From Anaerolineales bacterium (GTDB taxonomy: Bacteria > Chloroflexota > Anaerolineae > Anaerolineales > E44-bin32): a stretch of DNA of 18,915 nt. Made by a program: the position numbers and the translations under genes. The number at the start of each line of letters is the position of its first letter. The first letter of the stretch is position 1. Positions 1-6,635 of this stretch are shown here, in pieces. A model generated the notes under the pieces. The model made no database searches. It saw nothing but the letters and a program-made list of their open reading frames with translations, and was not told where the DNA came from. The stretch spans positions 1-18,915 of the forward strand of contig JAUWDI010000002.1 of assembly GCA_030608865.1 (NCBI GenBank). Direction: 5' to 3'.

Positions 1-1
1 C

Positions 2-154
2 ATTGGAACCGCGCTCATCTCACCGTGGTTGATCGGCGAGATAGTACCAGGGCGAGCGTGGGCTGGTATGCTGGTCACATTGGTTGGAGTATTGCTTGTT
101 GGCTATGCGGGTGAACGAACTCCCGAGAGTGTGATTCGCGAGAGCCCCTTGTGA
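2..154 (+). CDS. C-terminal end of an integral membrane protein, possibly an EamA/DMT-type transporter (partial)
   Basis: An open frame enters from the left edge and ends at TGA 152-154, giving 50 visible residues. It contains one clear hydrophobic segment (AWAGMLVTLVGVLLVGY) preceded by a GEIVPGR turn and followed by a short polar tail. A GE-x(n)-G-x-L-x-x-x-G-V-L-L pattern just before the C-terminus is typical of the last helix of EamA/DMT (drug/metabolite transporter) proteins, which is why that family is suggested. Too little of the protein is visible to be sure, and another multi-pass membrane family is possible. No terminator follows in the 86-bp gap, so the next gene may be co-transcribed. 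Confidence 0.55.
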   Translation: MGTALISPWLIGEIVPGRAWAGMLVTLVGVLLVGYAGERTPESVIRESPL

Positions 155-240
155 ACGGACCCTCATTCAAAACTAGGAGGGAGATAAAGCCCGAGGTTTT
201 ATCGGAAGGTAAATAAAGATCTGCGCACGAGGAGATTGAG

Positions 241-795
241 GTGAACCAACATCCGGCTTTCTTGAAGGCATTTACCGAATTCGACGAAAAGAAAACCTAC
301 CGTTTAATTACGCTCAATCGATCCGGGGAATGGATCGCCTGGCTCTTGGTGCTCATCTTAGGTATCCTGGACGCGGTTCTATTATCACGCGTAGGTACCA
401 TCTCTCTGGTTGCTCTCATATTCACCACCCTCTTTCTACTTGCCGCATTGGCCAGCTCCTTCTCCAATTGGCTTGAACGGAATACGAAAATTACTGTATC
501 AGAAAGTGGTCTTATCTATAAGACGCCTTTGCGCAGCTTGGAGATGATGTGGGGGGAGATCGACTCTCTTAGGTTAACAAGGAGAGGAGCGGGTTGGTAT
601 GTGATGGTCGTTGGCGATCAGGGGGTCTTCACTTTTCAAACTCCGACGAGCATCAAAGGATCTTTTGGGCGAGAGGCGAAGACGGGTCTCGAAAGCGGGG
701 AGCAGCTGGCGGCGATGATCGCCGTGCAAGCGGATCTTCTTGAGCCTGAGCTCGAAGGCGATGTGTGGGTTTACCGGCGGAAGGGATCAGAGTAG
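241..795 (+). CDS. Small membrane protein with two N-terminal helices and a PH-like domain, function unknown
   Basis: 184 residues, starting at GTG 241 with a GAGGAG Shine-Dalgarno sequence 6-11 bases upstream. Residues 1-29 are polar, residues 30-49 and 52-74 form two hydrophobic helices separated by a very short turn, and residues 82-168 are soluble. The soluble part begins with ITVSESGLIYKTP and continues with MWGEIDSLRL, the pattern of bacterial PH-like (bPH) domains, where a beta-sandwich follows a two-helix hairpin. The expected topology is a membrane hairpin with the PH-like domain in the cytoplasm. Related proteins occur in many Gram-positive bacteria and Chloroflexota without an assigned activity, and I do not assign one. 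The fold is inferred from sequence pattern only. The gene follows the partial transporter-like gene without a visible terminator and precedes the tyrS promoter. Confidence 0.7.
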   Translation: MNQHPAFLKAFTEFDEKKTYRLITLNRSGEWIAWLLVLILGILDAVLLSRVGTISLVALIFTTLFLLAALASSFSNWLERNTKITVSESGLIYKTPLRSLEMMWGEIDSLRLTRRGAGWYVMVVGDQGVFTFQTPTSIKGSFGREAKTGLESGEQLAAMIAVQADLLEPELEGDVWVYRRKGSE

Positions 796-801
796 TCTGA
801 G

Positions 802-830
802 TGAACGCCAAATCCGGCATATGTTATGAT
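802..830 (+). promoter_or_regulatory. Candidate tyrS promoter with extended -10
   Basis: TATGAT at 825-830 is preceded by TG at 822-823, giving an extended -10 (TGnTATGAT). The hexamer 17 bases upstream (TGAACG, 802-807) matches TTGACA only at 3 of 6 positions, which is tolerable for an extended -10 promoter. The predicted start of transcription is around 836-838, giving a tyrS leader of about 205 bases. This is a visual match only. Confidence 0.5.
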
Positions 831-839
831 TGCATCGTC

Positions 840-935
840 ATGCGGAAGAATGGATTAAACGGACGATGCAGCTACATCTATCACTGGGGCGTTGACCGCC
901 CCCTATGCACGTTCGGCTGTATGTTCCCGGGCTGA
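840..935 (+). CDS. Possible leader peptide of tyrS (31 residues, two Tyr codons)
   Basis: A frame of 31 codons starts at ATG 840 and stops at TGA 933-935. Its middle reads CSYIYHWGVDRPLC, with Tyr codons TAC at 873-875 and TAT at 879-881, followed by Trp, and it contains three Cys and two Phe. The ATG lies only 9 bases past the -10 hexamer, so if real it would be translated from a leaderless or nearly leaderless transcript; there is no Shine-Dalgarno sequence. It sits upstream of a terminator-like hairpin and of the tyrosyl-tRNA synthetase gene, which suggests ribosome-mediated attenuation. A frame this short with two Tyr codons can occur by chance, so this remains a hypothesis. Confidence 0.3.
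   Translation: MRKNGLNGRCSYIYHWGVDRPLCTFGCMFPG
886..902 (+). promoter_or_regulatory. Leader hairpin upstream of tyrS (possible 1:2 stem)
   Basis: GGGGCG (886-891) pairs perfectly with CGCCCC (897-902) around the loop TTGAC. It starts 4 bases after the second Tyr codon of the possible leader peptide. The 3' arm CGCCC (897-901) is also complementary to GGGCG at 977-981, the start of the later terminator-like hairpin, so the two pairings exclude each other. An additional perfect 9-bp pairing upstream joins 831-839 with 862-870. Confidence 0.45.
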
Positions 936-969
936 GATCCTCAATTATGAGGAGTACAAGCTAGCTAAC

Positions 970-1008
970 CAAGCGTGGGCGCATGCGGCCCGCGCTTGAT
1001 CTTTTATT
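970..1008 (+). terminator. Terminator-like hairpin in the tyrS leader (candidate attenuator)
   Basis: CAAGCGTGGGC (970-980) pairs with GCCCGCGCTTG (988-998) over 11 bp, with one G-T wobble and a 7-base loop. ATCTTTTATT follows. The U-run is short and interrupted, so termination may be partial. The structure lies 36 bases before the tyrS start codon and well inside the inferred transcript, which suits an attenuator rather than an end-of-gene terminator. The T-box consensus (TGGNACCGCG) is not present upstream. Confidence 0.5.
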
Positions 1009-1043
1009 ACATAGAACCCTATAGATTAATAGGAGCATACTGA

Positions 1044-2276
1044 ATGTCTCAGAGCAAACCTATCGAAGAACAAATCGCCATCTTGATGCAAGGTGTCGAA
1101 ATGGGGGACGAGAAGTTAAAAGAGGCGATGCAAGCAGAGCTCAAAGAGAAGCTGATCCATTCTGCAGAGAATGGGGAGCCGATTCGCGTCTATTGCGGAT
1201 ACGACCCAACATCGCCGGATCTTCACCTCGGTCATACCGTGACCATGAGGAAGCTCAAGCAATTTCAAGACCTCGGGCATCAAGCAATATTTGTCATAGG
1301 AACATTCACTGCACTGGTAGGCGATCCTTCGGACAAAGACAAAGCACGCCCGCGTCTGAGCCATGATCAAGTTATGGAAAACGCGAAGACCTATACGGAT
1401 CAGGCTTTTAAAATCCTTGATTCTGAGAAAACAGAGGTCCGGTACAACCACGAATGGCTTTCAGAGCTTTCCATGGAACAGATCATCGAAATGGCGAGTC
1501 TTTTCACGGTCCAGCAATTCCTGGTACGCGATAATTTCTCTAAACGTTTTGAGAAGGGCGACCCGATCTGGTTGCACGAGTTTTTCTACGGCGTCCTTCA
1601 GGGGTATGACGCAACAATGCTGAAGGCAGATGTTCAACTTGGTGGAACCGAGCAGCTCTTCAATTTGCTTGCCGGCCGAAAACTGCAGGAGGCCATGGGA
1701 CTGCGTCCTCAAGTCGCGTTAACCACGCCTGTACTCGTAGGGACTGATGGGCATATGCGGATGGCGAAGAGCACGGGGAATTACATCGGGATCGATGAAA
1801 CACCAGATGAGATGTATGGAAAGGTGATGTCGCTTCCAGATTCGGCGATGATGAATTATTTCCGGTTGGTGACGCGCTTCAGCCCGGATGAGATCGCCGA
1901 AATTGAACAAGGTTTAGGCGAGAGTGAGCTGCATCCGCGCGATGTGAAAATGCGCCTGGCGCGCGAGATTGTCGCCATCTACCAGGGCGACGAAGCTGTT
2001 GAGCCTGCCGAAGCAGCGTTCCGCCGAATTTTCCAGGAGCACGAGAATCCCGAGGAGATGCCGGAGTACAGCATCCTAGCTTCAGGAACCATTGTTGATG
2101 TGATGGTGGATTCGGGGTTGGTGAGCAGCAAAAGTGAAGCCAGACGTTTGATCAAACAGAATGGAGTCCGACTGGATGGTGAAGTGATCGGCGATCCGAA
2201 CATGGCTCTCGATGTAAAACAGCCTGTAATCTTGAAAGTTGGGAAACGCCGCTTCCTGAGACTTATGCCAGATTAA
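1044..2276 (+). CDS. tyrS: Tyrosyl-tRNA synthetase
   Basis: 410 residues, the usual length for a bacterial TyrRS. It charges tRNA-Tyr with tyrosine in the cytoplasm. ATG 1044 has a TAGGAG ribosome-binding site about 10 bases upstream. The class I HIGH motif appears as HLGH at residues 61-64, within a Rossmann fold that also carries VGDPSDKDKARP. The KMSKS motif appears as MAKST at residues 240-244, keeping the second lysine. Residues from about 347 to the end form an S4-type RNA-binding domain (SGLVSSKSEARRLIKQNGVR). The HLGH and MAKST forms fit the TyrZ-like branch better than the HVGH/KFGKT TyrS branch; this subtype is inferred from memory of the families. The gene has its own promoter, a structured leader and a downstream terminator, so it appears monocistronic. 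Confidence 0.96.
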   Translation: MSQSKPIEEQIAILMQGVEMGDEKLKEAMQAELKEKLIHSAENGEPIRVYCGYDPTSPDLHLGHTVTMRKLKQFQDLGHQAIFVIGTFTALVGDPSDKDKARPRLSHDQVMENAKTYTDQAFKILDSEKTEVRYNHEWLSELSMEQIIEMASLFTVQQFLVRDNFSKRFEKGDPIWLHEFFYGVLQGYDATMLKADVQLGGTEQLFNLLAGRKLQEAMGLRPQVALTTPVLVGTDGHMRMAKSTGNYIGIDETPDEMYGKVMSLPDSAMMNYFRLVTRFSPDEIAEIEQGLGESELHPRDVKMRLAREIVAIYQGDEAVEPAEAAFRRIFQEHENPEEMPEYSILASGTIVDVMVDSGLVSSKSEARRLIKQNGVRLDGEVIGDPNMALDVKQPVILKVGKRRFLRLMPD

Positions 2277-2293
2277 TCAGAGTGGGTTACGAG

Positions 2294-2337
2294 AAGGGGC
2301 AGTCCAAAATAAGTACGGGACTGCCCCTTTTGTTTTT
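2294..2337 (+). terminator. Rho-independent terminator of tyrS
   Basis: AAGGGGCAGTCC (2294-2305) pairs perfectly over 12 bp with GGACTGCCCCTT (2318-2329), followed by TTGTTTTT. It lies between the convergent genes tyrS and rtcB. The opposite strand has no good U-run after the stem (TTCTCG follows), so it mainly serves tyrS. Confidence 0.92.
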
Positions 2338-2359
2338 CACGAAAAGATGAAGTATCTCC

Positions 2360-3811
2360 TCACCCCTTGATCACAGCGACGGGCCGAAGGCGAGCGACCT
2401 TGGCGGCGATACCTGCACGAACAACAACTTCGACTACAGCATCCACGTCCTTGTAAGCTTTTGGTGCTTCTTCTGCTAAACCGGGCATGGAGCCCGCGTG
2501 GATGATGATGCCCTGCGCCTCAAGCTCTTCTCGAAGGTCTTGCCCCCAAACTTCCCGCTTAGCCTGCCTGCGGCTCATCACCCGTCCAGCGCCATGGCAG
2601 GACGATCCAAATGACCTCGTCATGCTCTCCTCTGTTCCCAGCAGCACCCAGGATGCAGTCCCCATGCTGCCGGGGACCAGGACAGGCTGACCGAAGGGTT
2701 TGTAGACTTCTGGCAGCCCCTCGAATCCGGGACCGAAAGCACGAGTTGCCCCTTTGCGGTGCACACAAACACGCACTTTTTCACCATCGACGACATGTGT
2801 TTCGGTCTTCCCCATATTGTGGGCAATGTCGTAAACCTGGTGAAGGTCCCAATCCGGCACTCTGCCCGCAAGCACTTGCTCAAAAGAACGGCGGACGTGA
2901 TGCGTCAGTACTTGTCGATTGCAAAAGGCGTAGTTTGCTGCGCATGCCATCGCCGCCATGTATCGCTTACCCTCCGGGGAATTCAGAGGCGCGCAGACCA
3001 GTTCGCGGTCAGGTAGTTTGATTCCATAGCGCTTCACTGCGCTCTGAAATTCGCGGACATAATCGGAGCAGACCTGGTGTCCAAACCCACGCGAGCCGCA
3101 GTGGATCTGGACGGTGAGCAACCCCTCTGCCAACCCCATAGCATCCGCGGCTGCTTCATGGAAGATCTCGTCAACGACATCGACCTCGATGAAGTGATTG
3201 CCTGCCCCTAGTGTCCCGAGTTGGCCCTTGCCGCGCTGTTTTGCGCGAGAGCTAATACTGGAAGGATCAGCGCCGTGAATCTGACCTTGCTCTTCTGTTC
3301 GCTCGAGATCATCCCTGCGGGCGTAATTGTTTTTCAACGCCCAGTTACTACCCTGTCGGCATACTTTATCCAGTTCCTTGGTGGTGAGACGCACGCTTCC
3401 ACCGACGCCGACCCCGCTTGGACAATTCGCATCGAGCGCTAAAGCGAGATCGGGGAGTTCCCTCTGGACATCGTCAAATGAAATTCCGCTCGCGAGAAGC
3501 CTCACACCACAATTGATGTCGTAGCCGATCGCGCCTGGGGAGATGATGCCATCCGGATACCTACTCGCGGCAACACCACCGATCGGAAACCCGTAACCCT
3601 GGTGAACGTCCGGCATAACGACGACGGGACTCACGAGCCCCGGGAGTGTCGTGGTGTTAACAGCCTGATCGAAGGATTTGTCGCCTAATGCGGCGTCGAT
3701 CAAAGTTTCATCCGCGAATATCCGCACTGGAACACGCATATCCTCTCGATAAGAGGTGGGGATTTCCCAGGTGACATCCGTGATTTTTATTAGATCTTTT
3801 TTCTCTACCAT
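2360..3811 (-). CDS. rtcB: RNA-splicing ligase RtcB (3'-phosphate RNA ligase)
   Basis: 483 residues from ATG 3811. This start is preferred because GAGGAG lies 9 bases upstream; the alternative ATG three codons earlier (3820) would directly touch GAGGAG. RtcB joins 2',3'-cyclic phosphate or 3'-phosphate RNA ends to 5'-OH ends using GTP and Mn2+, in tRNA splicing or RNA repair. The metal and guanylation residues are all visible: C101 in [14 protein letters not shown]206 in [10 protein letters not shown]237 in QIHCGSRG, H331 in DIAHNMGK, and the guanylated H406 in SSCHGAGR. Their spacing closely follows the well-studied Pyrococcus enzyme (C98, H203, H234, H329, H404), and the length fits the archaeal-type long form. 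It lies 18 bases downstream of the archease gene in the same direction, a classic functional pair. No truncation is seen. Confidence 0.96.
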   Translation of the reverse strand: MVEKKDLIKITDVTWEIPTSYREDMRVPVRIFADETLIDAALGDKSFDQAVNTTTLPGLVSPVVVMPDVHQGYGFPIGGVAASRYPDGIISPGAIGYDINCGVRLLASGISFDDVQRELPDLALALDANCPSGVGVGGSVRLTTKELDKVCRQGSNWALKNNYARRDDLERTEEQGQIHGADPSSISSRAKQRGKGQLGTLGAGNHFIEVDVVDEIFHEAAADAMGLAEGLLTVQIHCGSRGFGHQVCSDYVREFQSAVKRYGIKLPDRELVCAPLNSPEGKRYMAAMACAANYAFCNRQVLTHHVRRSFEQVLAGRVPDWDLHQVYDIAHNMGKTETHVVDGEKVRVCVHRKGATRAFGPGFEGLPEVYKPFGQPVLVPGSMGTASWVLLGTEESMTRSFGSSCHGAGRVMSRRQAKREVWGQDLREELEAQGIIIHAGSMPGLAEEAPKAYKDVDAVVEVVVRAGIAAKVARLRPVAVIKG

Positions 3812-3829
3812 TATCGCCATCTCCTCATG

Positions 3830-4237
3830 CTAAACATCAAAGACGATAATCGTCTCATAGCCGGAATCCACGGCACGAATATCAAGTTCGTTAAAGGTGA
3901 CGGCCTTAATCTCTTTCGTAATCGATGCGATTTTCTTCAACTCGATCGTTGCCTTTAATTGTGCTTTTTTTAGCACTTCAACCTGGAAATCGACAATTGC
4001 AGCATGCTCAACCTCGAGCGGGTAGAGCAGCTCTTCCAACCAGGAAACCAGCAACGTCTCGGTGTCTTCCGCCTTCAGCTCAAAAGAACGGCTTTCCGAA
4101 TTTCCCGGGACCGGTTCAATGTCAAGCAATGACAACATGCCAAGGGCGGCGTTGCGGAACAAATCGGTAAGATTTTGACCGCGAACACGCAATGCCCAAT
4201 CGGCAGTATGTTCGATCTCTTCGAATGCTGGCTGCAT
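3830..4237 (-). CDS. Archease (RtcB cofactor)
   Basis: 135 residues from ATG 4237. This start is chosen because GGAGG lies about 6 bases upstream and the product then begins MQPAFEEIEHTAD, placing the diagnostic EHTAD metal-binding motif near the N-terminus as in the family; the in-frame ATG at 4300 would add 21 atypical residues. Other family features are WLEELLYPLE in the middle, IKAVTFNEL near the end and a terminal acidic residue in FDV. Archease speeds RtcB turnover by helping guanylation of the ligase. It is the first gene of a two-gene operon with rtcB. It is transcribed divergently from the first FHA gene across 67 bp. Confidence 0.93.
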   Translation of the reverse strand: MQPAFEEIEHTADWALRVRGQNLTDLFRNAALGMLSLLDIEPVPGNSESRSFELKAEDTETLLVSWLEELLYPLEVEHAAIVDFQVEVLKKAQLKATIELKKIASITKEIKAVTFNELDIRAVDSGYETIIVFDV

Positions 4238-4269
4238 CACACCTCCAGTATATAGTACGAATTGCCCTT

Positions 4270-4301
4270 TTAACGAAGAACGGTGGATAGGTATAATCAT
4301 A
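4270..4301 (+). promoter_or_regulatory. Promoter of the first FHA gene, with an overlapping divergent -10
   Basis: TATAAT at 4292-4297 matches the -10 consensus exactly, and TTAACG at 4270-4275 (4 of 6 matches to TTGACA) sits 16 bases upstream. The expected transcription start, about 4304, coincides with the ATG at 4305, implying a leaderless mRNA. On the minus strand the same bases read TATGAT (4301-4296), a plausible -10 for the archease-rtcB operon that would give a leader of about 50 bases, although no good minus-strand -35 is seen. A TATACT at 4252-4247 on the minus strand is a rival but would place transcription start inside the ribosome-binding site. Confidence 0.55.
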
Positions 4302-4304
4302 GGA

Positions 4305-5159
4305 ATGGACGATCGATTAATTCAGATTGCAAGAGAGATAGAGAAAACGCTTCACAAAAGCTTAGGGCATCTCGACCTTCGAGATCTCGATCTGGAAAAG
4401 TTTGCCCAACAATTTGCAAAAGAGGCGATTGGTGCGGCGCGCGTTGATTCTAATGGGCGTGAATTTGCCCCGGATCAATTCACATTGAGCGTCAACCCGG
4501 AAGGCTTAAGACAAATCGGTCAATTGCCGGATGATCTGCAAATGGATATATCCCGGGATTTTAGGCAAGCTCTACAAGATGCTGGTTTTCTATTTGCTAG
4601 AGAAGTGCATTTCACGCTTTCCACGGACCCTACCCTCCCTCAAGATGGTGTTCGTGTCATCGGTTGGCACAGTAGTGATCCGCTGGATATTCAAGGCGAG
4701 GTCACGCCGATCGAGGAGTACGATACCGATCGACCCCCAGCAGGCGCTTTTCTCGTCGTCGAAGGCAGACGGCATTTTCAGCTATCAACCGCGTTGATCA
4801 AAATTGGTCGGCGGTTGGACAACGATCTGGTTATCGATGATCCACGAGTCTCAAGGCAACATTTGCGGCTGCTAGCCAACCGCGGCAAATTTATCCTCCA
4901 TGACCTCGATTCTACAGCCGGGACCTTCGTGAACGGGGTTAAGGTCAAGGACCATCCACTCCAACCGGGGGATGTAATTACTGTAGCGACTGTCGAATTA
5001 ATTTATGGAATAGATACTGGTGGGCCACCAGAAGTGACACCGCCTTACAAGCCGGGACCTGTGCAAGAGCCTACGGATGATCGCATAACCCCTTTGAATT
5101 TTAGGATCACGACACAATTGAGAAAGCTTGATTCCGATTCCCCTGACGAGAACAAATAA
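4305..5159 (+). CDS. FhaA-like protein: DUF3662 (FhaA_N) plus FHA domain, copy 1
   Basis: 284 residues from ATG 4305. Residues 1-121 match the FhaA N-terminal domain pattern (acidic helix, then FAPDQFTLSVNP, ending in VRVIGWHSS). A short Pro/acid linker leads to an FHA phosphothreonine-binding domain at about 148-235 with IGRR (R169), SRQH (183-186) and FVNG. The usual Asn of the GSxNG loop is Ala here (STAGT, 203-207). The tail is Pro-rich and begins GGPPEVTPPY. In actinobacteria FhaA binds phosphorylated partners such as MviN and regulates peptidoglycan synthesis; a similar cell-envelope role here is inferred from the domain pair and from the rodA-pbpA gene downstream. There is no Shine-Dalgarno sequence at a useful distance and the promoter abuts the start codon, so translation is probably leaderless. 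Confidence 0.88.
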   Translation: MDDRLIQIAREIEKTLHKSLGHLDLRDLDLEKFAQQFAKEAIGAARVDSNGREFAPDQFTLSVNPEGLRQIGQLPDDLQMDISRDFRQALQDAGFLFAREVHFTLSTDPTLPQDGVRVIGWHSSDPLDIQGEVTPIEEYDTDRPPAGAFLVVEGRRHFQLSTALIKIGRRLDNDLVIDDPRVSRQHLRLLANRGKFILHDLDSTAGTFVNGVKVKDHPLQPGDVITVATVELIYGIDTGGPPEVTPPYKPGPVQEPTDDRITPLNFRITTQLRKLDSDSPDENK

Positions 5160-5176
5160 ATCGCACCTAATATTTG

Positions 5177-5185
5177 TGCTATGAT
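5177..5185 (+). promoter_or_regulatory. Candidate extended -10 promoter of the second FHA gene
   Basis: TGC TATGAT at 5177-5185 is an extended -10 element. No convincing -35 is found 16-18 bases upstream. The sequence TATGATTGCA (5180-5189) is identical to the tyrS promoter at 825-834. Expected transcription start is about 5192. Confidence 0.45.
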
Positions 5186-5195
5186 TGCACGCAGA

Positions 5196-5228
5196 ATGAC
5201 TAATTTTCCTGTTAAGAGATCCAGTTAA
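5196..5228 (+). CDS. Possible 10-codon upstream reading frame before the second FHA gene
   Basis: ATG 5196 opens MTNFPVKRSS and stops at TAA 5226-5228, one base before the GTG start of the next gene. The ATG lies only about 4 bases past the predicted transcription start. The main gene has no clear Shine-Dalgarno sequence, so this frame could deliver ribosomes by termination-reinitiation. It is very short and may be chance. Confidence 0.2.
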   Translation: MTNFPVKRSS

Positions 5229-5229
5229 A

Positions 5230-6051
5230 GTGGCTAATCCAATCGACCATATCGAGTCGCAAATTGAGAGATTCGTCGAGGGCGCCCTGAGTAAGTTGCT
5301 CGGGGTTCAGTTTTCGCCTGCGCTGGTCGCTGCCCAACTCTCGCGGGCCATGGATGAGGGTATTCGCAGGACAGAAGATGGCAAACCCTTCATCCCTGAT
5401 CAATACGCGCTCACGCTGAACCCTGATGATGCGCAGGCAATTCTAGATCAAGCGCCACACCTGCAGGAAAGTTTCTCGCAAGGGCTTCTACAAGTTGCGC
5501 GGGATTGTGATTACCTAGTCTTTCGTGAACCGATTGTAACAATCGCAGTCGATCCTACTTTAGGCCCGAAAGAGGTGAGGGTTGTCGCCTGGCACAGCAC
5601 CAGCCCGCTTGAGTTTACACAGGCTATGCAGACTGAACCCAAGACCAATCCAGGTGTGCTTCCCAAGGGTGCATACTTGATTGTCAATGGGGATCGCCAC
5701 TTCCCCCTCGATCGACCCGTCGTAAACATCGGCCGCCGGCTGGACAATCAACTCATCATCGATGACCCGCGAATCTCGAGGACGCATTCTCAAATTCGAG
5801 CAAGAGAAGGGCGGTTTGAAGCATTTGATCTAGGATCCTCCGCGGGCACTGTGATCAACGGGCGTGCAATTAAGCATCATGTCCTACAATCAGGAGATGT
5901 AATCAACCTGGCGGGAAACCGGCTCGTATACGGAGAGGACCCTGGAGGACCGCCCGGTGAAACACCAGCTTACTCACCTCCATTCCCACCGCGCCCTTCC
6001 GGTGACCAACGAACCCGAGTGATCCCCAAGAAGAAAAAACAGCAGGAATGA
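5230..6051 (+). CDS. FhaA-like protein: DUF3662 (FhaA_N) plus FHA domain, copy 2
   Basis: 273 residues from GTG 5230. The N-terminus (MANPIDHIESQIERFVEGAL, then FSPALVAAQLSRAMDEG and FIPDQYALTLNP) is a more canonical FhaA_N domain than copy 1. The FHA domain spans about 148-235 with IGRR (R169), SRTH (183-186) and SSAGT (203-207), where the usual Asn is again Ala. The two proteins align without gaps across the FHA domain and share a YGxDxGGPPxxTPxY exit, so they arose by duplication. The C-terminus is Pro-rich and then basic (KKKKQQE). The start has only weak AAGAG upstream at 5214-5218, so initiation is uncertain. The stop overlaps the next start codon (ATGA, 6048-6051), indicating translational coupling with the membrane FHA gene. 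Confidence 0.9.
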   Translation: MANPIDHIESQIERFVEGALSKLLGVQFSPALVAAQLSRAMDEGIRRTEDGKPFIPDQYALTLNPDDAQAILDQAPHLQESFSQGLLQVARDCDYLVFREPIVTIAVDPTLGPKEVRVVAWHSTSPLEFTQAMQTEPKTNPGVLPKGAYLIVNGDRHFPLDRPVVNIGRRLDNQLIIDDPRISRTHSQIRAREGRFEAFDLGSSAGTVINGRAIKHHVLQSGDVINLAGNRLVYGEDPGGPPGETPAYSPPFPPRPSGDQRTRVIPKKKKQQE

Positions 6052-6488
6052 CTCCAGGGTTAGTGCTACTTGTGATCAGGGTTGTCTTGGGTCTGATCCT
6101 CTACGCTTTTCTGGGCATGATCCTTCTCTTCCTATGGAAGGAGATACAATCCCATCGAGCATCTGAAATTCACTACCCTCCCGCAGTTCTTGTATCAGCT
6201 GACGGTTCGAATGTTGAGGTGAGCCACTCTCTCATCGCAAATAATCGGATTGGTCGAGCGGCTGATAATACATTGGTGCTTCAGGATGAAACAGCATCCG
6301 CCCATCATGCGCGGTTATCCTTTCACGAGGGACAATGGTGGTTGGAGGATTTAGGCTCGCGGAATGGAACGGCGGTCAACGGTATAGCGCTCGAAGGACC
6401 GTTGGTCCTCACATATGGTGACCAGATTGCCTTCGGTAGAGTTGAATTCCGAATGGAAGCACCCATTATTGAAGATGACTTGGAATAA
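6048..6488 (+). CDS. FhaB-like membrane-anchored FHA protein
   Basis: 146 residues from ATG 6048, overlapping the preceding stop by 4 bases. Residues 5-29 form a single transmembrane helix, followed by a linker of about 30 residues and a C-terminal FHA domain (about 46-135). The FHA signature is NRIGR (R70), SAHH (84-87, with Ala in place of the usual Arg) and GSRNGT (103-108, Asn kept), followed by VNG. The length and order (helix then FHA) match actinobacterial FhaB/FipA, which binds phosphorylated FtsZ and cell-wall proteins at the membrane. That role is inferred; no Ser/Thr kinase is visible in this window. It completes a three-gene FHA run whose members differ in their phosphate-loop residues. 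Confidence 0.88.
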   Translation: MTPGLVLLVIRVVLGLILYAFLGMILLFLWKEIQSHRASEIHYPPAVLVSADGSNVEVSHSLIANNRIGRAADNTLVLQDETASAHHARLSFHEGQWWLEDLGSRNGTAVNGIALEGPLVLTYGDQIAFGRVEFRMEAPIIEDDLE

Positions 6489-6635
6489 TCAAAGCGAACA
6501 TCTTATTGTTGTAACGTCATTCACATGAGCCAAGAAAATTCGCATAGCCATATTTGCTGCAGGGCATTTGGTGCATGAAAGTGGAGATTTCTAACCCGAG
6601 CCTATGCTAAGATAGCAAGAAACAAGAGAGAGATT

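Noticed and set aside
837..1043. T-box riboswitch in the tyrS leader
   Set aside because: The conserved TGGNACCGCG segment is missing; the nearest sequence, GTTGACCGC at 891-899, lacks the bases that pair with the tRNA acceptor end.
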